DNA from: Candidatus Dechloromonas phosphoritropha
GTDB lineage: Bacteria > Pseudomonadota > Gammaproteobacteria > Burkholderiales > Rhodocyclaceae
Assembly: GCA_016722705.1 (NCBI GenBank)
Contig: JADKGN010000002.1
Coordinates: 1 to 52,740, forward strand
Length of the DNA stretch: 52,740 nucleotides
Direction of reading: 5' to 3'
The notes under the pieces were generated by a model, which searched no databases, was not told the origin of the DNA, and was given only the letters and a program-made list of their open reading frames with translations. The position numbers and the translations under genes were made by a program. Positions 7,579 to 15,951 of the stretch are shown in pieces. Each line of letters opens with the position of its first letter. Position 1 is the first letter of the stretch.

Positions 7579-8469
7579 TCAGTCAGACGCCAAAACGGCG
7601 CGCGCAGATTCGAGCACGGTCTTGATCGCCGGATGGGTGATTCTTCGTTCTGCGGTAATCAGCCAGAACACTTCACGTATTTCGATGACCTCACCAATGC
7701 GGCGCACCTCATAGCGTTTGCAAATTTCGTCCACCAGCAACGATGGTCCCGGAAAGATGCCGGCCCCCGCCTGGCCAAACGCCTTCATTAGTGCACCGTC
7801 ATCGAACTCCCCCATCAGGCGCGGCGTCAGTCGCTGCTCGTTCAGCCACTGATCGATCCGGGCACGAACCGCAGCACCCGACCCCGGCAGCAGCAGATCT
7901 GCATTGTTCAGGCAGGCGGGGAAATCCTCCTTACCTTTGCTTACCCCCTCCCCGGCAAAGAAGGCCAGCGCGCTTTCACCCAGTTTGTGGTTGTGCCCCT
8001 TGATCGCCAGGCCGGACGGCATCGGCCGGTCGGCCACCACCATGTCGAGGCGATGTAGCGCCAGTTCGCCCAGCAACAGGTCAATCGGCCCTTCACGGCA
8101 AACCAGCCGAACCGGTTCGGGCAATTTGCCGACCGGCGCCAACAGGCGATAGGCGAAGGATTTGGGTACCACATCGGTGATACCGACCCGTAATACCGGT
8201 AGCGGCTGTTGCCGCCGGGTGCCAAGAGTCAACTTCATTTCATCGCCGAGTTGCAGAATCTCATCGGCGTAGGACAAGGCCATGCGCCCGGCCTCGGTCA
8301 GCTCAAGACCGCGTCCGGCCGGACGAAACAGCACGGCGCCAAGATCTTCTTCAAGCTGGCGGAGCTGGCCACTGATCGTCTGTGGGGTTAGCGCCAGGCG
8401 CTCGGCGGCACGGGCAACGCCACCCATGCGCGCTACCGTCCAGAAATTTCTCAGGTGTCTCAGGTTCAT
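7579..8469 (-). CDS. nhaR: LysR-family regulator, NhaR-like
   Basis: The 296-residue protein has an N-terminal winged helix (NLRHLRNFWTVARMGGVARA, TPQTISGQLRQLEEDLGAVL, residues 1-60) and a LysR effector domain. The wording resembles E. coli NhaR, the activator of the sodium/proton antiporter gene nhaA: LTPQTIxGQxRxLEE, FPACL, GEFDDxALMKAFG and ITAERRITHPA all occur in equivalent places. It is transcribed divergently from the HPF and sodium-channel operon with a 106-base gap, the usual layout for a LysR gene and its target. No NhaA gene lies in the window. The symbol states similarity only; the sensed signal is inferred. Confidence 0.75.
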   Translation of the reverse strand: MNLRHLRNFWTVARMGGVARAAERLALTPQTISGQLRQLEEDLGAVLFRPAGRGLELTEAGRMALSYADEILQLGDEMKLTLGTRRQQPLPVLRVGITDVVPKSFAYRLLAPVGKLPEPVRLVCREGPIDLLLGELALHRLDMVVADRPMPSGLAIKGHNHKLGESALAFFAGEGVSKGKEDFPACLNNADLLLPGSGAAVRARIDQWLNEQRLTPRLMGEFDDGALMKAFGQAGAGIFPGPSLLVDEICKRYEVRRIGEVIEIREVFWLITAERRITHPAIKTVLESARAVLASD

Positions 8470-8477
8470 GGCACTCT

Positions 8478-8491
8478 TCGGTATTTACCGA
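8478..8491. promoter_or_regulatory. Palindrome in the nhaR-like/hpf intergenic region
   Basis: TCGGTATTTACCGA is an inverted repeat with 6-base arms and the T...A border spacing of LysR boxes. It lies 9 bases upstream of the regulator start and about 85 bases upstream of hpf. It is a candidate autoregulatory site; no binding is demonstrated. The AT-rich stretch that follows (8492-8530) may contain the divergent promoters. Confidence 0.4.
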
Positions 8492-8575
8492 TGCATAAAT
8501 AAGGAAATATCGTCTTTATTAAATCATCTTTGCACCCTATCTTGCACCTGTCACCACCGCTGAAAGGAAGATGCA

Positions 8576-8914
8576 ATGAAAATCGACATTCGCACCCAAG
8601 GGTTTGAACTGACGGACGGCTTGCAGGCGCACACCGAGCGGCGCATCCGCTTTGCCCTCGACTGGGCCCGGCACGATGTCCACACGATCAAGCTGAACTT
8701 CTCAGACATCAACGGCCCGCGGGGTGGAGACGACAAACGTTGCCGCTTGCGCATTCCCTTGCCGCACATGCGCGATGTGATCATCGAGGATACCTCTGCC
8801 GACCTGTATCTCGCCGTCGACCGTGCCATCGACCGCGCCGCGCGCACCCTCGAACGCCGCCTTTCCCGGCAACGCGAATTCGGCCCGACGCTTTCACTGG
8901 CTGCTTACGAATAA
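8576..8914 (+). CDS. hpf: Ribosome hibernation-promoting factor, HPF/RaiA family
   Basis: This 112-residue S30AE-family protein has the expected beta-alpha-beta-beta-beta-alpha order: MKIDIRTQGFELTDGLQAHT, a middle strand HTIKLNFSDING, CRLRIPLPHMRDVIIEDTSAD and the basic helix YLAVDRAIDRAARTLERRL. Such proteins bind the 30S decoding region and silence ribosomes under stress. The length matches the short type without a dimerisation domain. The start is preceded by GAAAGGAAG. It is the first gene of a plus-strand block and sits 33 bases ahead of the sodium-channel gene. This location is unusual, since hpf commonly follows rpoN. Confidence 0.85.
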   Translation: MKIDIRTQGFELTDGLQAHTERRIRFALDWARHDVHTIKLNFSDINGPRGGDDKRCRLRIPLPHMRDVIIEDTSADLYLAVDRAIDRAARTLERRLSRQREFGPTLSLAAYE

Positions 8915-8947
8915 CGTTAATTCGGACCCGCATCCGGCGACCAGGAC

Positions 8948-9823
8948 ATGACCGAAGCAATAGCCCCTTCCTTCCCGGCAAGCGCCCGCGAGCGCCTGCG
9001 CGATTTCATCGAACACCCCCGAGTGCAAGGTGTCATCATCGCGCTGATTTTGCTCAACGCCGCCCTGCTTGGGCTGGAAACCTGGCCCGCCGCGATGGCG
9101 GCGGCCGGTCCGGCGATTCGGATGGTCGACCAGTCCATCCTGGCAGTATTCGTGATAGAAATCGTACTGCGCCTTTACGTACACCGGCGCGCCTTCTTCC
9201 GCGACCCCTGGAGCCTTTTCGATTTCACAGTGGTCGCCATCGCCCTGCTGCCAGCAACCGGGCAACTGTCGGTGCTGCGTGCCCTGCGGGTCCTGCGAGT
9301 GATGCGGTTGCTGACCATGGTGCCGTCGATGCGGCGCGTGGTTGGCGCCCTGCTCGGGGCGATTCCCGGGCTGCTCTCGATCCTGCTCGTGTTGCTGGTG
9401 ATCTATTACGTTTTCGCGGTGATCGCCACCAACCTGTTCGGCGCGGCCTATCCCGAATGGTTCGGCCATCTCGGCCGCTCGCTCTACACGCTGTTCCAGA
9501 TCATGACGCTGGAAAGCTGGTCGATGGGTATCTCGCGTCCGGTGATGGAGAACTTCCCCTACGCCTGGGCTTTCTTCATTCCGTTCATTCTGGTGGCGAC
9601 ATTCACCATGCTGAACCTCTTCATCGCCATCATCGTCAATGCCATGCAGGATTTCACGACGCACGAGCAGGAGGAAACCGTCGCCTCCACCGGGCAGATG
9701 CACGTGCGGCTCGACGCCGACCTGCACACCGAGATGAGCGGCATACGCGACGAGATCCGCGAACTGAAGGCGCTGCTGGTGACGCGAACGAATCTGAATT
9801 CCATCCCCGGAGAACCCGCATGA
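8948..9823 (+). CDS. Bacterial voltage-gated sodium channel, NaChBac/NavAb family
   Basis: The 291-residue protein has the six-helix plan of BacNav channels. S1 lies at about 27-45, S2 at 61-78, S3 at 88-102, and S4 carries gating arginines every third residue (R111, R114, R117, R120). S5 is at about 138-162, a pore loop holds the selectivity filter TLESWS (187-192), and S6 runs about 205-234. TLESWS is the sodium-selective filter of NaChBac and NavAb; four subunits form one pore in the inner membrane. After S6 come an acidic neck and a predicted coiled coil (about 256-282) as in the family. It looks complete. The neighbours (NhaR-like regulator, HPF, BI-1) suggest a sodium or stress response. 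Confidence 0.93.
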   Translation: MTEAIAPSFPASARERLRDFIEHPRVQGVIIALILLNAALLGLETWPAAMAAAGPAIRMVDQSILAVFVIEIVLRLYVHRRAFFRDPWSLFDFTVVAIALLPATGQLSVLRALRVLRVMRLLTMVPSMRRVVGALLGAIPGLLSILLVLLVIYYVFAVIATNLFGAAYPEWFGHLGRSLYTLFQIMTLESWSMGISRPVMENFPYAWAFFIPFILVATFTMLNLFIAIIVNAMQDFTTHEQEETVASTGQMHVRLDADLHTEMSGIRDEIRELKALLVTRTNLNSIPGEPA

Positions 9824-9912
9824 CAATAGAGCAGTAACAGTATCTGCCGCAGATCGAGCAGAAAGCAGCGACGCTTGACGCCGGGCAGGTGATTGCGCTG
9901 ATGCGTGCCTGA
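9820..9912 (+). pseudogene. Tiny ORF broken by a stop, after the channel gene
   Basis: An ATG overlapping the channel stop (ATGA) opens MTIEQ, then a TAA at 9835-9837, then a further 24 codons (YLPQIEQKAATLDAGQVIALMRA) to TGA. Read through the TAA, it would be a 30-residue helical peptide. Its overlap with the channel gene suggests a former coupled small gene, but it may be chance. The rest of the gap to 10002 shows only the AAGGAG site of the next gene. Confidence 0.25.
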
Positions 9913-10002
9913 TTCCCGATGGCGCCATCAACGATGGCAACTGCAAGACATGAAGTTCCGCCAGTAAGCACTTACGTTTTTCCACCCCCCAAGGAGATTG
10001 AA

Positions 10003-10689
10003 ATGAAACTGAACCATCCCCGCGCCCAGGCGATCCCCCTGCCCCACGGCGGTGTCGAGTCCGTCCTCTCCGCCAACAGGGTGATCCGCAACACCTATCT
10101 GCTATTGTCGCTAACCCTGGCCTTCGCGGCCGGCGTGGCTGGCGTGTCGGCAGCCCTCAAACTGCCGCATCCGGGCATCCTGCTGACGCTCGGAGGCTTC
10201 TTCGGTCTGCTGTTTGCCGTTCACCGGTTCAAGAACAGCGGCGGAGGAATCCTCGCAGTTTTCGCGCTGACCGGCTTCATGGGCTACACCCTGGGCCCCA
10301 TCATCAACCGCTATCTGGGCCTGCCCAACGGGGGCGAGATCGTCATGCAGGCGATGGGCGCTACCGCTGCGATCTTCATTGGCCTCTCGGCCTATGCGCT
10401 GACGACGAAGAAGGACTTCAGCTTCATGGGCGGCTTCCTGATGGTGGGTATTCTGGTGGCTTTCCTGGCCGGTCTCGCGGCAATCTTTTTCGAGATTCCC
10501 GCCTTGTCACTCACAGTTTCGGCAGCCTTCGTGCTGTTGATGTCCGGCCTCATCCTTTACGAGACCAGCAATATCATCCATGGCGGAGAAACCAACTACG
10601 TGCTGGCTACCGTGACGCTGTTCGTCTCGCTCTTCAATCTCTTCACCAGCCTGCTGCACTTGCTCGGTTTCATGAGCGGGGACGACTGA
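10003..10689 (+). CDS. Bax inhibitor-1/YccA family membrane protein
   Basis: The start at ATG 10003 is supported by AAGGAG 7 bases upstream. The 228-residue product has seven hydrophobic helices separated by short loops, with the family landmarks VIRNTYLLLSLTLAFAAGVA near the N-terminus, FALTGFMGYTLGPIINRYL in the middle, and the C-terminal NYVLATVTLFVSLFNLFTSLL, which carries the region of the conserved aspartate pair seen in other members (the end here is FMSGDD). BI-1/YccA proteins sit in the inner membrane; some conduct calcium or modulate the FtsH protease. It is part of the plus-strand block with the sodium channel and lies 4 bases before the next gene. Confidence 0.88.
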   Translation: MKLNHPRAQAIPLPHGGVESVLSANRVIRNTYLLLSLTLAFAAGVAGVSAALKLPHPGILLTLGGFFGLLFAVHRFKNSGGGILAVFALTGFMGYTLGPIINRYLGLPNGGEIVMQAMGATAAIFIGLSAYALTTKKDFSFMGGFLMVGILVAFLAGLAAIFFEIPALSLTVSAAFVLLMSGLILYETSNIIHGGETNYVLATVTLFVSLFNLFTSLLHLLGFMSGDD

Positions 10690-10693
10690 AGCG

Positions 10694-11164
10694 ATGCCCT
10701 CACCGATCCAGCGCCTGCGGGCGCTGGCGCCCAGCCGCGAGCAGCTTGAAGCCCATCGCTCACTGCGCGCGCTGGCGCCTTTTCTTTCCAATCCAAAACT
10801 GTGGCAGTGGTCGCGCCGGGGTGTTGCCGCCGGCGTGGCGCTCGGCCTGTTCATAGGCCTGCTGATTCCCGTCGCCCAGATTCTGATCGCCGCCGCCAGC
10901 ACACTGATCACCAATCCCCTGACCTTTCCGCCGATCTATTACGCTGCCTACCAACTGGGCGTCTGGGTGACCGGCAGCAGCGCAGCCGTCACCTTCTCCC
11001 TGACCGACCCCGCCGCGCTCTGGGACAACATCGGGGCGATCGGCATTCCTCTGTTTACCGGCCTGGCAATCGCCGCCACCGGCGCCGCCATCGTCAGCTA
11101 TGTGCTGATCTCGCAGGCTTGGGCCTGGCGTACAGCGGCGAAACGGCGAGGCACACGCACATGA
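10694..11164 (+). CDS. DUF2062 family membrane protein
   Basis: This 156-residue protein contains the DUF2062 signature: a basic lead-in (LWQWSRRGVAAGVALGLFIG), a first hydrophobic hairpin, then NPLTFPPIYYAAYQLG and two further membrane helices to a basic tail (AAKRRGTRT). The family is of unknown function and often lies near membrane or glycosyl-transfer genes. The gene begins 4 bases after the BI-1 gene, so translation is probably coupled. An inverted repeat (GTTGCAC...GTGCAAC) at 11186-11213 follows the stop but has no T-run, so it is only a weak terminator candidate. Confidence 0.8.
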   Translation: MPSPIQRLRALAPSREQLEAHRSLRALAPFLSNPKLWQWSRRGVAAGVALGLFIGLLIPVAQILIAAASTLITNPLTFPPIYYAAYQLGVWVTGSSAAVTFSLTDPAALWDNIGAIGIPLFTGLAIAATGAAIVSYVLISQAWAWRTAAKRRGTRT

Positions 11165-11280
11165 GGCAGTTTTCCTCACTCACCGTTGCACGATCACATG
11201 CTCGAGTGCAACCCCCGGAAATTAGCGGCGGTTAGAAATAGAATTTGGGGTCTGAGGTGCAGTGGAACAGTTATGCAAAT

Positions 11281-11993
11281 TCACCATAACCGTTCCATTG
11301 CTACCAAGACCCCTAGTTCACAGATTGACTCGGTGGCGCAGCGTTGGCGGAACTGGTCGATGAACTTGGCCGGCACGCCCTTGAATATGTCCGTGACCAA
11401 GCCGATAGCGTCGATGGCCTGGCGCCGTTCGAGACCGAGAAGCAGGTTGTTGCGGCTGGATTTGCCGAGATCGGCTTTGAGCTTCGTGAATATCGAGGCG
11501 GTGTCGGTCGTGAGTGTACTGTCATCGAAGGCGTCGGAATCATCGCCCGCCAGCATCCGGTTGATGACTGCCTTGCTGGCGGCTGGCAGCCGCGCGTACA
11601 TTGTTTCCTGAAGGTGATGTTCGAAGCCATGGAGGCGGATCGAATCGCGCGGTATAGCTCGCTTAGCGCTGGCGGCTCCATTCGCTGCACGCTGAACCAC
11701 TCCAGCGCGACATCAAGCCCGTGACGGGCTTGCGGGTCGAACGGCAGTACGTCGCTGGTCAACCACTCGCGCAGGCGGACGAGATCTGAGCCTGTCGGAA
11801 GCTTGTAGCCGAGAAAGCGGCGGATCACCTGACGATGTCTTTGGCTTTGCCGGCTGTCAAGTTCATACGTCAATAGCGTGGCCGCATCAATGCTAACTTG
11901 TTTGGCCAACGCCTCAACAACGGGTGCAACGATTTCATCCAGCCGCTCTGGATAACGACCGTTGACTCGACGGAATTTGAGTTGCAGGGCGAA
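11281..11993 (-). pseudogene. tnpA: Tn3-family transposase fragment (DUF4158 region), frameshifted
   Basis: Reading from 11993 towards 11281 gives the N-terminal DUF4158 region of a Tn3-family TnpA: GFALQLKFRRVNGRYPERLD, then LLTYELDSRQSQRHRQVIRRFLGY, then in the next frame GFEHHLQETMYARLPAASK and LGLERRQAIDAIGLVTDIFK. The frame changes at about 11632. The beginning of the gene is replaced at 11994 by an IS256 fragment, and the catalytic part is missing. It differs from the other tnpA fragments in the window, so a third Tn3-type element once lay here. Confidence 0.7.
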
Positions 11994-12236
11994 GCCGCGT
12001 CGCCCCCAGCGTTTCCGTCACCTGCGCCTCCAGTACTTGATTGAGCACCGCTTCCACCAGTTTCGCCAGCCCGTCCTGCCCGTTTAAAAGCCCTGGCAGC
12101 AAGTCCGTTCCTACGCTAACCTCATACCCAGTCATCGCTTCTCTCCTTCGGTTATCGATCGTCTCGCAACGTCAGTTTACCGAATCGAAGCGGTGGCTAC
12201 CTGCCACCCGATTTACAGCAGTTTAGGGACTCAATC
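11994..12236 (-). mobile_element. Partial IS256-family element (5' end only)
   Basis: These 243 bases appear identical to 18945-19187, the transposase-start end of the complete IS256-family element. They include the terminal repeat (ends GGGACTCAATC), the upstream region and the first about 47 codons (MTGYEVSVGTDLLPGLLNGQ and on). The fragment breaks off into tnpA sequence at 11993. It is a relic of deletion or recombination between IS copies. Confidence 0.8.
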
Positions 12237-12250
12237 AGCCCTTCAATTGA

Positions 12251-13144
12251 TCAGTCTTTGCGGACATCTTTTTCGGACGCCGTACCACCCGCTGCGCTTG
12301 GATCTTTCCACGTCTTAACGGCTTCGATCAAGCCGCGCTGCTGCTCCTTCAACGCCGCAACTTGGCCACGCCAGTTTGCGGCTTCCTCGCGGGCTTTGCC
12401 GGCCTCCTTGCGCGCTTCGTCGCGCTCGGCTTGCGTCGACGTTAGGCGTTCGGCGGCCCGGTGCGCCTCCTGCGCGGCGGTCTTGCGCTGTTCCTGGTGG
12501 GTCTGGTCGGCCGCCTCGGCTTTGGCCCGGACGGCTTTAGTCTCGTTGCGCGCTTGAACAGCATCCTCGTGGGCAAGATCAAGCTCTGTCCGCAAATCAG
12601 CCGCTCGGCGATCGATTTCGACGGCCCGCTGCTCGGCGATGGTTGCCCGATTCTCGGCTGCCAGCTTGGCACTCAACGTTGCATCAAGCTGTTGCGCGAG
12701 TTTGGCCGCCCGCTGCTGCTCGGCCTGATGCCTTGCGGCAAGTTCCCCGATCTGCTGATGCGCGGCCTCCAGTTCCGCCGCTTGAGCCTCGTAGGCATCA
12801 CCAAGTTGCTTGTTGAGCGTTTCCGCCTCAGCCCGCTCGGCTTCCCACCCAGATTGTGCGGCGCGCAGCGATTCGTTTGCCGTGTCTTGGGCGGACTGCC
12901 ACAAGGCGGCCAGCGCCTGACTATGAAGCTGATGAACTGCATCCGGAACGGGGATGGCTACCGGTGCCGCCTGGGCAGTCTGTGCACGCCGCCACTGCTT
13001 CATCGCGGTAGCCGCATCGTTCATGTTGACCTTGGACGCCTTACGGACGGCATCGACCGTCGGGAAGGTCCCCCGGCCAGCCTGCTCATAGAGTGTATCG
13101 GCGGCAGAGAAAACGCGGTCGCGGATGTCTTTGTTTAGTTCCAT
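12251..13144 (-). CDS. kfrA: KfrA-type plasmid DNA-binding coiled-coil protein
   Basis: The chosen ATG at 13144 follows GGAGCCGCAAGC and gives 297 residues. The N-terminus (RDRVFSAADTLYEQAGRGTFPTVDAVRKAS by position, about 5-40) is the KfrA DNA-binding domain; the rest (about 80-280) is an alanine- and glutamate-rich coiled coil. In IncP plasmids KfrA binds its own promoter, polymerises and aids stable inheritance. The AT-rich repeat region directly upstream fits autoregulation. It lies beside incC/korB-like genes and trfA in this window, as expected for such a backbone. The protein appears complete. Confidence 0.8.
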   Translation of the reverse strand: MELNKDIRDRVFSAADTLYEQAGRGTFPTVDAVRKASKVNMNDAATAMKQWRRAQTAQAAPVAIPVPDAVHQLHSQALAALWQSAQDTANESLRAAQSGWEAERAEAETLNKQLGDAYEAQAAELEAAHQQIGELAARHQAEQQRAAKLAQQLDATLSAKLAAENRATIAEQRAVEIDRRAADLRTELDLAHEDAVQARNETKAVRAKAEAADQTHQEQRKTAAQEAHRAAERLTSTQAERDEARKEAGKAREEAANWRGQVAALKEQQRGLIEAVKTWKDPSAAGGTASEKDVRKD

Positions 13145-13179
13145 GCTTGCGGCTCCTTCGGCATCATCAGGCAGCGATA

Positions 13180-13222
13180 ATAACATTAGAAGTAATATTA
13201 TTATTATTACTATTCTTACTTG
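13180..13222. promoter_or_regulatory. AT-rich kfrA promoter/operator region
   Basis: Upstream of kfrA lies a block of ATAATA/TATTAT words that forms overlapping inverted repeats (for example AGTAATATTATTATTATTAC). KfrA proteins repress their own promoters by binding such repeats. The exact operator is not defined here. Confidence 0.4.
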
Positions 13223-13726
13223 TCAATCATTGCGTGGGTTGAGGTTCGTTGGTTTAGTGGTTTAGAACAGGCCGCTGACGGATAAGGAGGGCCACCGCGA
13301 TGACGATCACCGATTGGATTACCAAGGAAGATGGGCCGGCTCTATTTTTTTCTTGGAGTCCAACCCTCCGTTCCCAGGCTTAGCCTGGCGCTACAAGGGT
13401 TCGCCACGCCGGGCTGAGGCCCGCCCTCGACCTGGCTTTCAGCCGGCAATTTCCGTGCCCGGCTTTTGGCCGCCATCAACAGATAGTCCTGAATCCGTGT
13501 TCGTTAAACTTCAAACCTCACCTGTAGGTACCGGCGCAAGATTATCTCGCTGGCCGCCCTTCAAGAAGTGGCCGAATCTGCTGTTCTCGGGGCTGAGTTA
13601 TCCCCCTCGCCCCCAAAAAGTTGGCGCTGGCGAGACGGCGCTACGTCATTTTTATGTTCTTGCGCAAGCGGGTTCCTTCCGCAGTGGCAAAATGAGGTCC
13701 GACAACACAGTGGCGCATCTGCTTCG
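13223..13726. other. Intergenic stretch between kfrA and the IS1380 element
   Basis: About 500 bases without a convincing gene. A short ORF at 13301-13382 (27 codons, MTITDWITKEDGPALFFSWS) has a good AAGGAGG site and may be a truncated gene start. The region also probably contains the IS1380 terminal repeat, which I could not pin down. Confidence 0.35.
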
Positions 13727-15088
13727 TCACGGTGACGCCGCCCTGAGCAAACGCTCCTGCAAGGCAATGAACACATGGGTGTGCGCCGCCACGCCGCGCC
13801 CGAAATCCAGCACCAACCGGCGGGCATGTTCTACACACTTCGCCGCCCGATACATGATCTCCTGTAACACCGTCTTCAGTCTTCTGCGCTTGGCTGGATG
13901 TCGGATCGGTGCGATCTCGCCCGTCAGCCCCAACTGCCCCAGCAACCGCAGGCAGTTGTAGGCAAAAGACGCCAGATGGACGATGGCATCGTTGGTGGCG
14001 AATTTGCCGGAAGGCAGCCGCTCCAGGTCCAGATCGCTCTTGATCTCGGAATGGAACTGCTCGTGCGTGCCATGGTGCTTGTACAGGGTGATGACCTCAT
14101 CGGCCTTGATGTCGAGGCTGGTCCACCAGCCCGAGAGTTCAATCTCGGGCACTAGCAGACGTTGCCCCTTTTTGTCGATGGTGCGCTCAGTCACTTGAAC
14201 GACCAGACGGAACTCGCGCTTGGCTTTTTGCCAGGCGCGCTCGACGTTGAGCGATAGCAAGGCGACGCGTTTGCCAGGACGGGCTTCGACAAAGGTACCT
14301 GCCGCTTCCGCTCGGGCCACCCAGGCGTCCTTGTCCTGCTTGCGCGGATTCCATTTGGTGATGAAGTCGAAAGAGCGCCCCAGCGCCGCCCAGCGCGCTT
14401 TCTCCTCAGCTTGCATGAACAACAGGTGGGCGCCATCGAAGCCGCTGTCCTTGCGCAGGAGTGCTTTGGCCTCCTTAGGGCACAGGCGTTCAATGCGCGG
14501 AAAGACACGCTCAAGGAAATAGTCCGTCTCGCAGGCCGAGTGCTGCTTGCCGGCACGCAACTCCAGACCGATGTTCCAGCTTTCGTTGCCAAGGTAAGCG
14601 GCAATCGGCGTGTAGCCATTGACGCCCTGGTAGGTGCGGCTGACGTATTCCTTCCTGGTATCACTGTTATCCATGACGAAGGTGTCGATGTCGCAGCAAA
14701 CGTAGCCGTGGTGCGCAGTGATGGGGGCTGCGGTACGCTCCAGCAGGCGCAAGGAGAGTTCGTCGGTGAGTTTGCGCAGTTCCGCACTCTTGGCGTCAAG
14801 CCGCTGACGCATCCAGACACTGCCAGGGACTTTGGACAATCCCAGCGCCCCCTTGAAGAAGCGATCACTTCGAAACGCTTCGATGGCATCGAAGTCGCTT
14901 TTGCCCAGACTCAGCAGGCCAACCATCGATTTCACGATATCCGAGGTGCGCATGCCTTGCGACACCGGCAGCCGAGGATCAATCACCGTATCAACCTGCG
15001 CCGCCTGGCAGCATTGGCCGATCAAGGCCAGTCCAGAATAAGAGGTCAGATAGAGCTTGCTGGTTTGTTTGACTTCGAAGCGGGGCAT
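13727..15088 (-). CDS. IS1380-family transposase
   Basis: From ATG 15088 (MPRFEVKQTSKLYLTSYSGL) the product is 453 residues, normal for IS1380 transposases. Family landmarks are VVCCDIDTFVMDNS-type first aspartate (YVCCDIDTFVMDNSDTRKEY), LRKDSGFDGAHLLFM with the second aspartate, and the C-terminal YKHHGTHEQFHSEIKSDLDLERLPSG with the catalytic glutamate. The frame stays open to 15166, but the upstream codons look like non-coding IS end sequence. The gene is intact and probably active. It lies between kfrA and incC/parA and so separates parts of the plasmid backbone. Confidence 0.88.
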   Translation of the reverse strand: MPRFEVKQTSKLYLTSYSGLALIGQCCQAAQVDTVIDPRLPVSQGMRTSDIVKSMVGLLSLGKSDFDAIEAFRSDRFFKGALGLSKVPGSVWMRQRLDAKSAELRKLTDELSLRLLERTAAPITAHHGYVCCDIDTFVMDNSDTRKEYVSRTYQGVNGYTPIAAYLGNESWNIGLELRAGKQHSACETDYFLERVFPRIERLCPKEAKALLRKDSGFDGAHLLFMQAEEKARWAALGRSFDFITKWNPRKQDKDAWVARAEAAGTFVEARPGKRVALLSLNVERAWQKAKREFRLVVQVTERTIDKKGQRLLVPEIELSGWWTSLDIKADEVITLYKHHGTHEQFHSEIKSDLDLERLPSGKFATNDAIVHLASFAYNCLRLLGQLGLTGEIAPIRHPAKRRRLKTVLQEIMYRAAKCVEHARRLVLDFGRGVAAHTHVFIALQERLLRAASP

Positions 15089-15751
15089 GGTCAAATGGGT
15101 GACGTGTGACGATGTCGAATGCTCACATAAATTCAATGGGTTGGACTTTATGAATGACAAATACATACTGATTCAGGATAGTGTTATCAAGCTTACCTTG
15201 GAGCAAGACGAGCAGGTCATTCTCCAGAGTCCCCTTACCTGCCTTCCAGTTCTCCGCCTGTTCTACCGCCAGGCGCCGTTTGGCCGGCAACGCCTTGGCT
15301 TAGTCCGAAAGTTTGCAGGCAAAACCGGGTTCCTATCGGATCGTACCTTAGCGCGATAGAGTTCAATACCGTTTAGATAAAGCGGGAACATTTTTTGGGC
15401 AACATTTGCTTAGTTTCTGTTCCTGACGCAGGAAGGGCCGAAATGGTCGGGAGATTCTGTTTTGGGGGAATGGGTTGTGCCGGTGCTGCTTTTGGAAGCG
15501 TGTGGGTTGTGGTATCTGCGTGGTGAGAGTAGATGGGTGTTGAGAAAAGGGGCGCGACGGCGCAACGCTTTTCGGGGCCAACAGACCAGGCCGAGAGGCG
15601 CGAGGTTTTTGTTGGAAAGGGGAATCTTGAGGGTGGCATTTGAACACGTGCAAGCTTATTGACTGACGTCGTCGGGTTATGTATTTTGAAGAATTTTTCG
15701 ATCTAATTTTTATGGCGATTAGTAGATCGCACAAATCGTTGCCAGTAATTT

Positions 15752-15771
15752 TATAGTTACGTTAAACTATA
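15752..15771. promoter_or_regulatory. Inverted repeat upstream of the partition operon
   Basis: TATAGTTACGTTAAACTATA has TATAGTT arms around a short centre and lies about 180 bases before parA. Its AT-rich composition and place suggest an operator over a promoter. No second copy was seen in the window. Confidence 0.45.
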
Positions 15772-15921
15772 GGTTGTTCTGAGGTGATAACTTCTGAGAA
15801 ATTCCATCGGGCCCGGTGGGTTGCGAGCCCAGTCGAGAAGCTGCTGGGATGATGGTGTAGCAGCGTAACGAGGTAACGTTTTGGTGCGAGGGCGTTCAGC
15901 TCGTGGTGTTATCGGTTCGAC

Positions 15922-15935
15922 TTGCACGCGTGCAA
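15922..15935. promoter_or_regulatory. Perfect 14-bp palindrome at the parA leader
   Basis: TTGCACGCGTGCAA is fully self-complementary and ends 16 bases before the parA ATG, just ahead of the AGGAGG site. It is a strong candidate operator for the partition proteins or for a KorA-like repressor. It differs from the KorA and KorB operators of RK2. Confidence 0.55.
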
Positions 15936-15951
15936 ATGCAGGAGGCTGTGG

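Larger units (their letters stand above)
15089..15951. other. Non-coding region upstream of incC/parA
   Basis: This stretch of over 800 bases contains no credible gene. It includes the right flank of the IS1380 element, a G/T-skewed segment (about 15440-15620), and then two palindromes near 15752 and 15922 described separately. It probably holds the promoter of the partition operon. Confidence 0.4.

Noticed and set aside
8894..9985. 363-codon minus-strand frame opposite the sodium channel
   Set aside because: Composition (H, Q, R rich) is typical of an antisense frame; the channel reading is unambiguous.
11240..11290. GGGGTCTGAGG as a further 38-bp Tn3-type end
   Set aside because: The sequence does not continue with the expected core or end in TAAG, so similarity stops after the first few bases.
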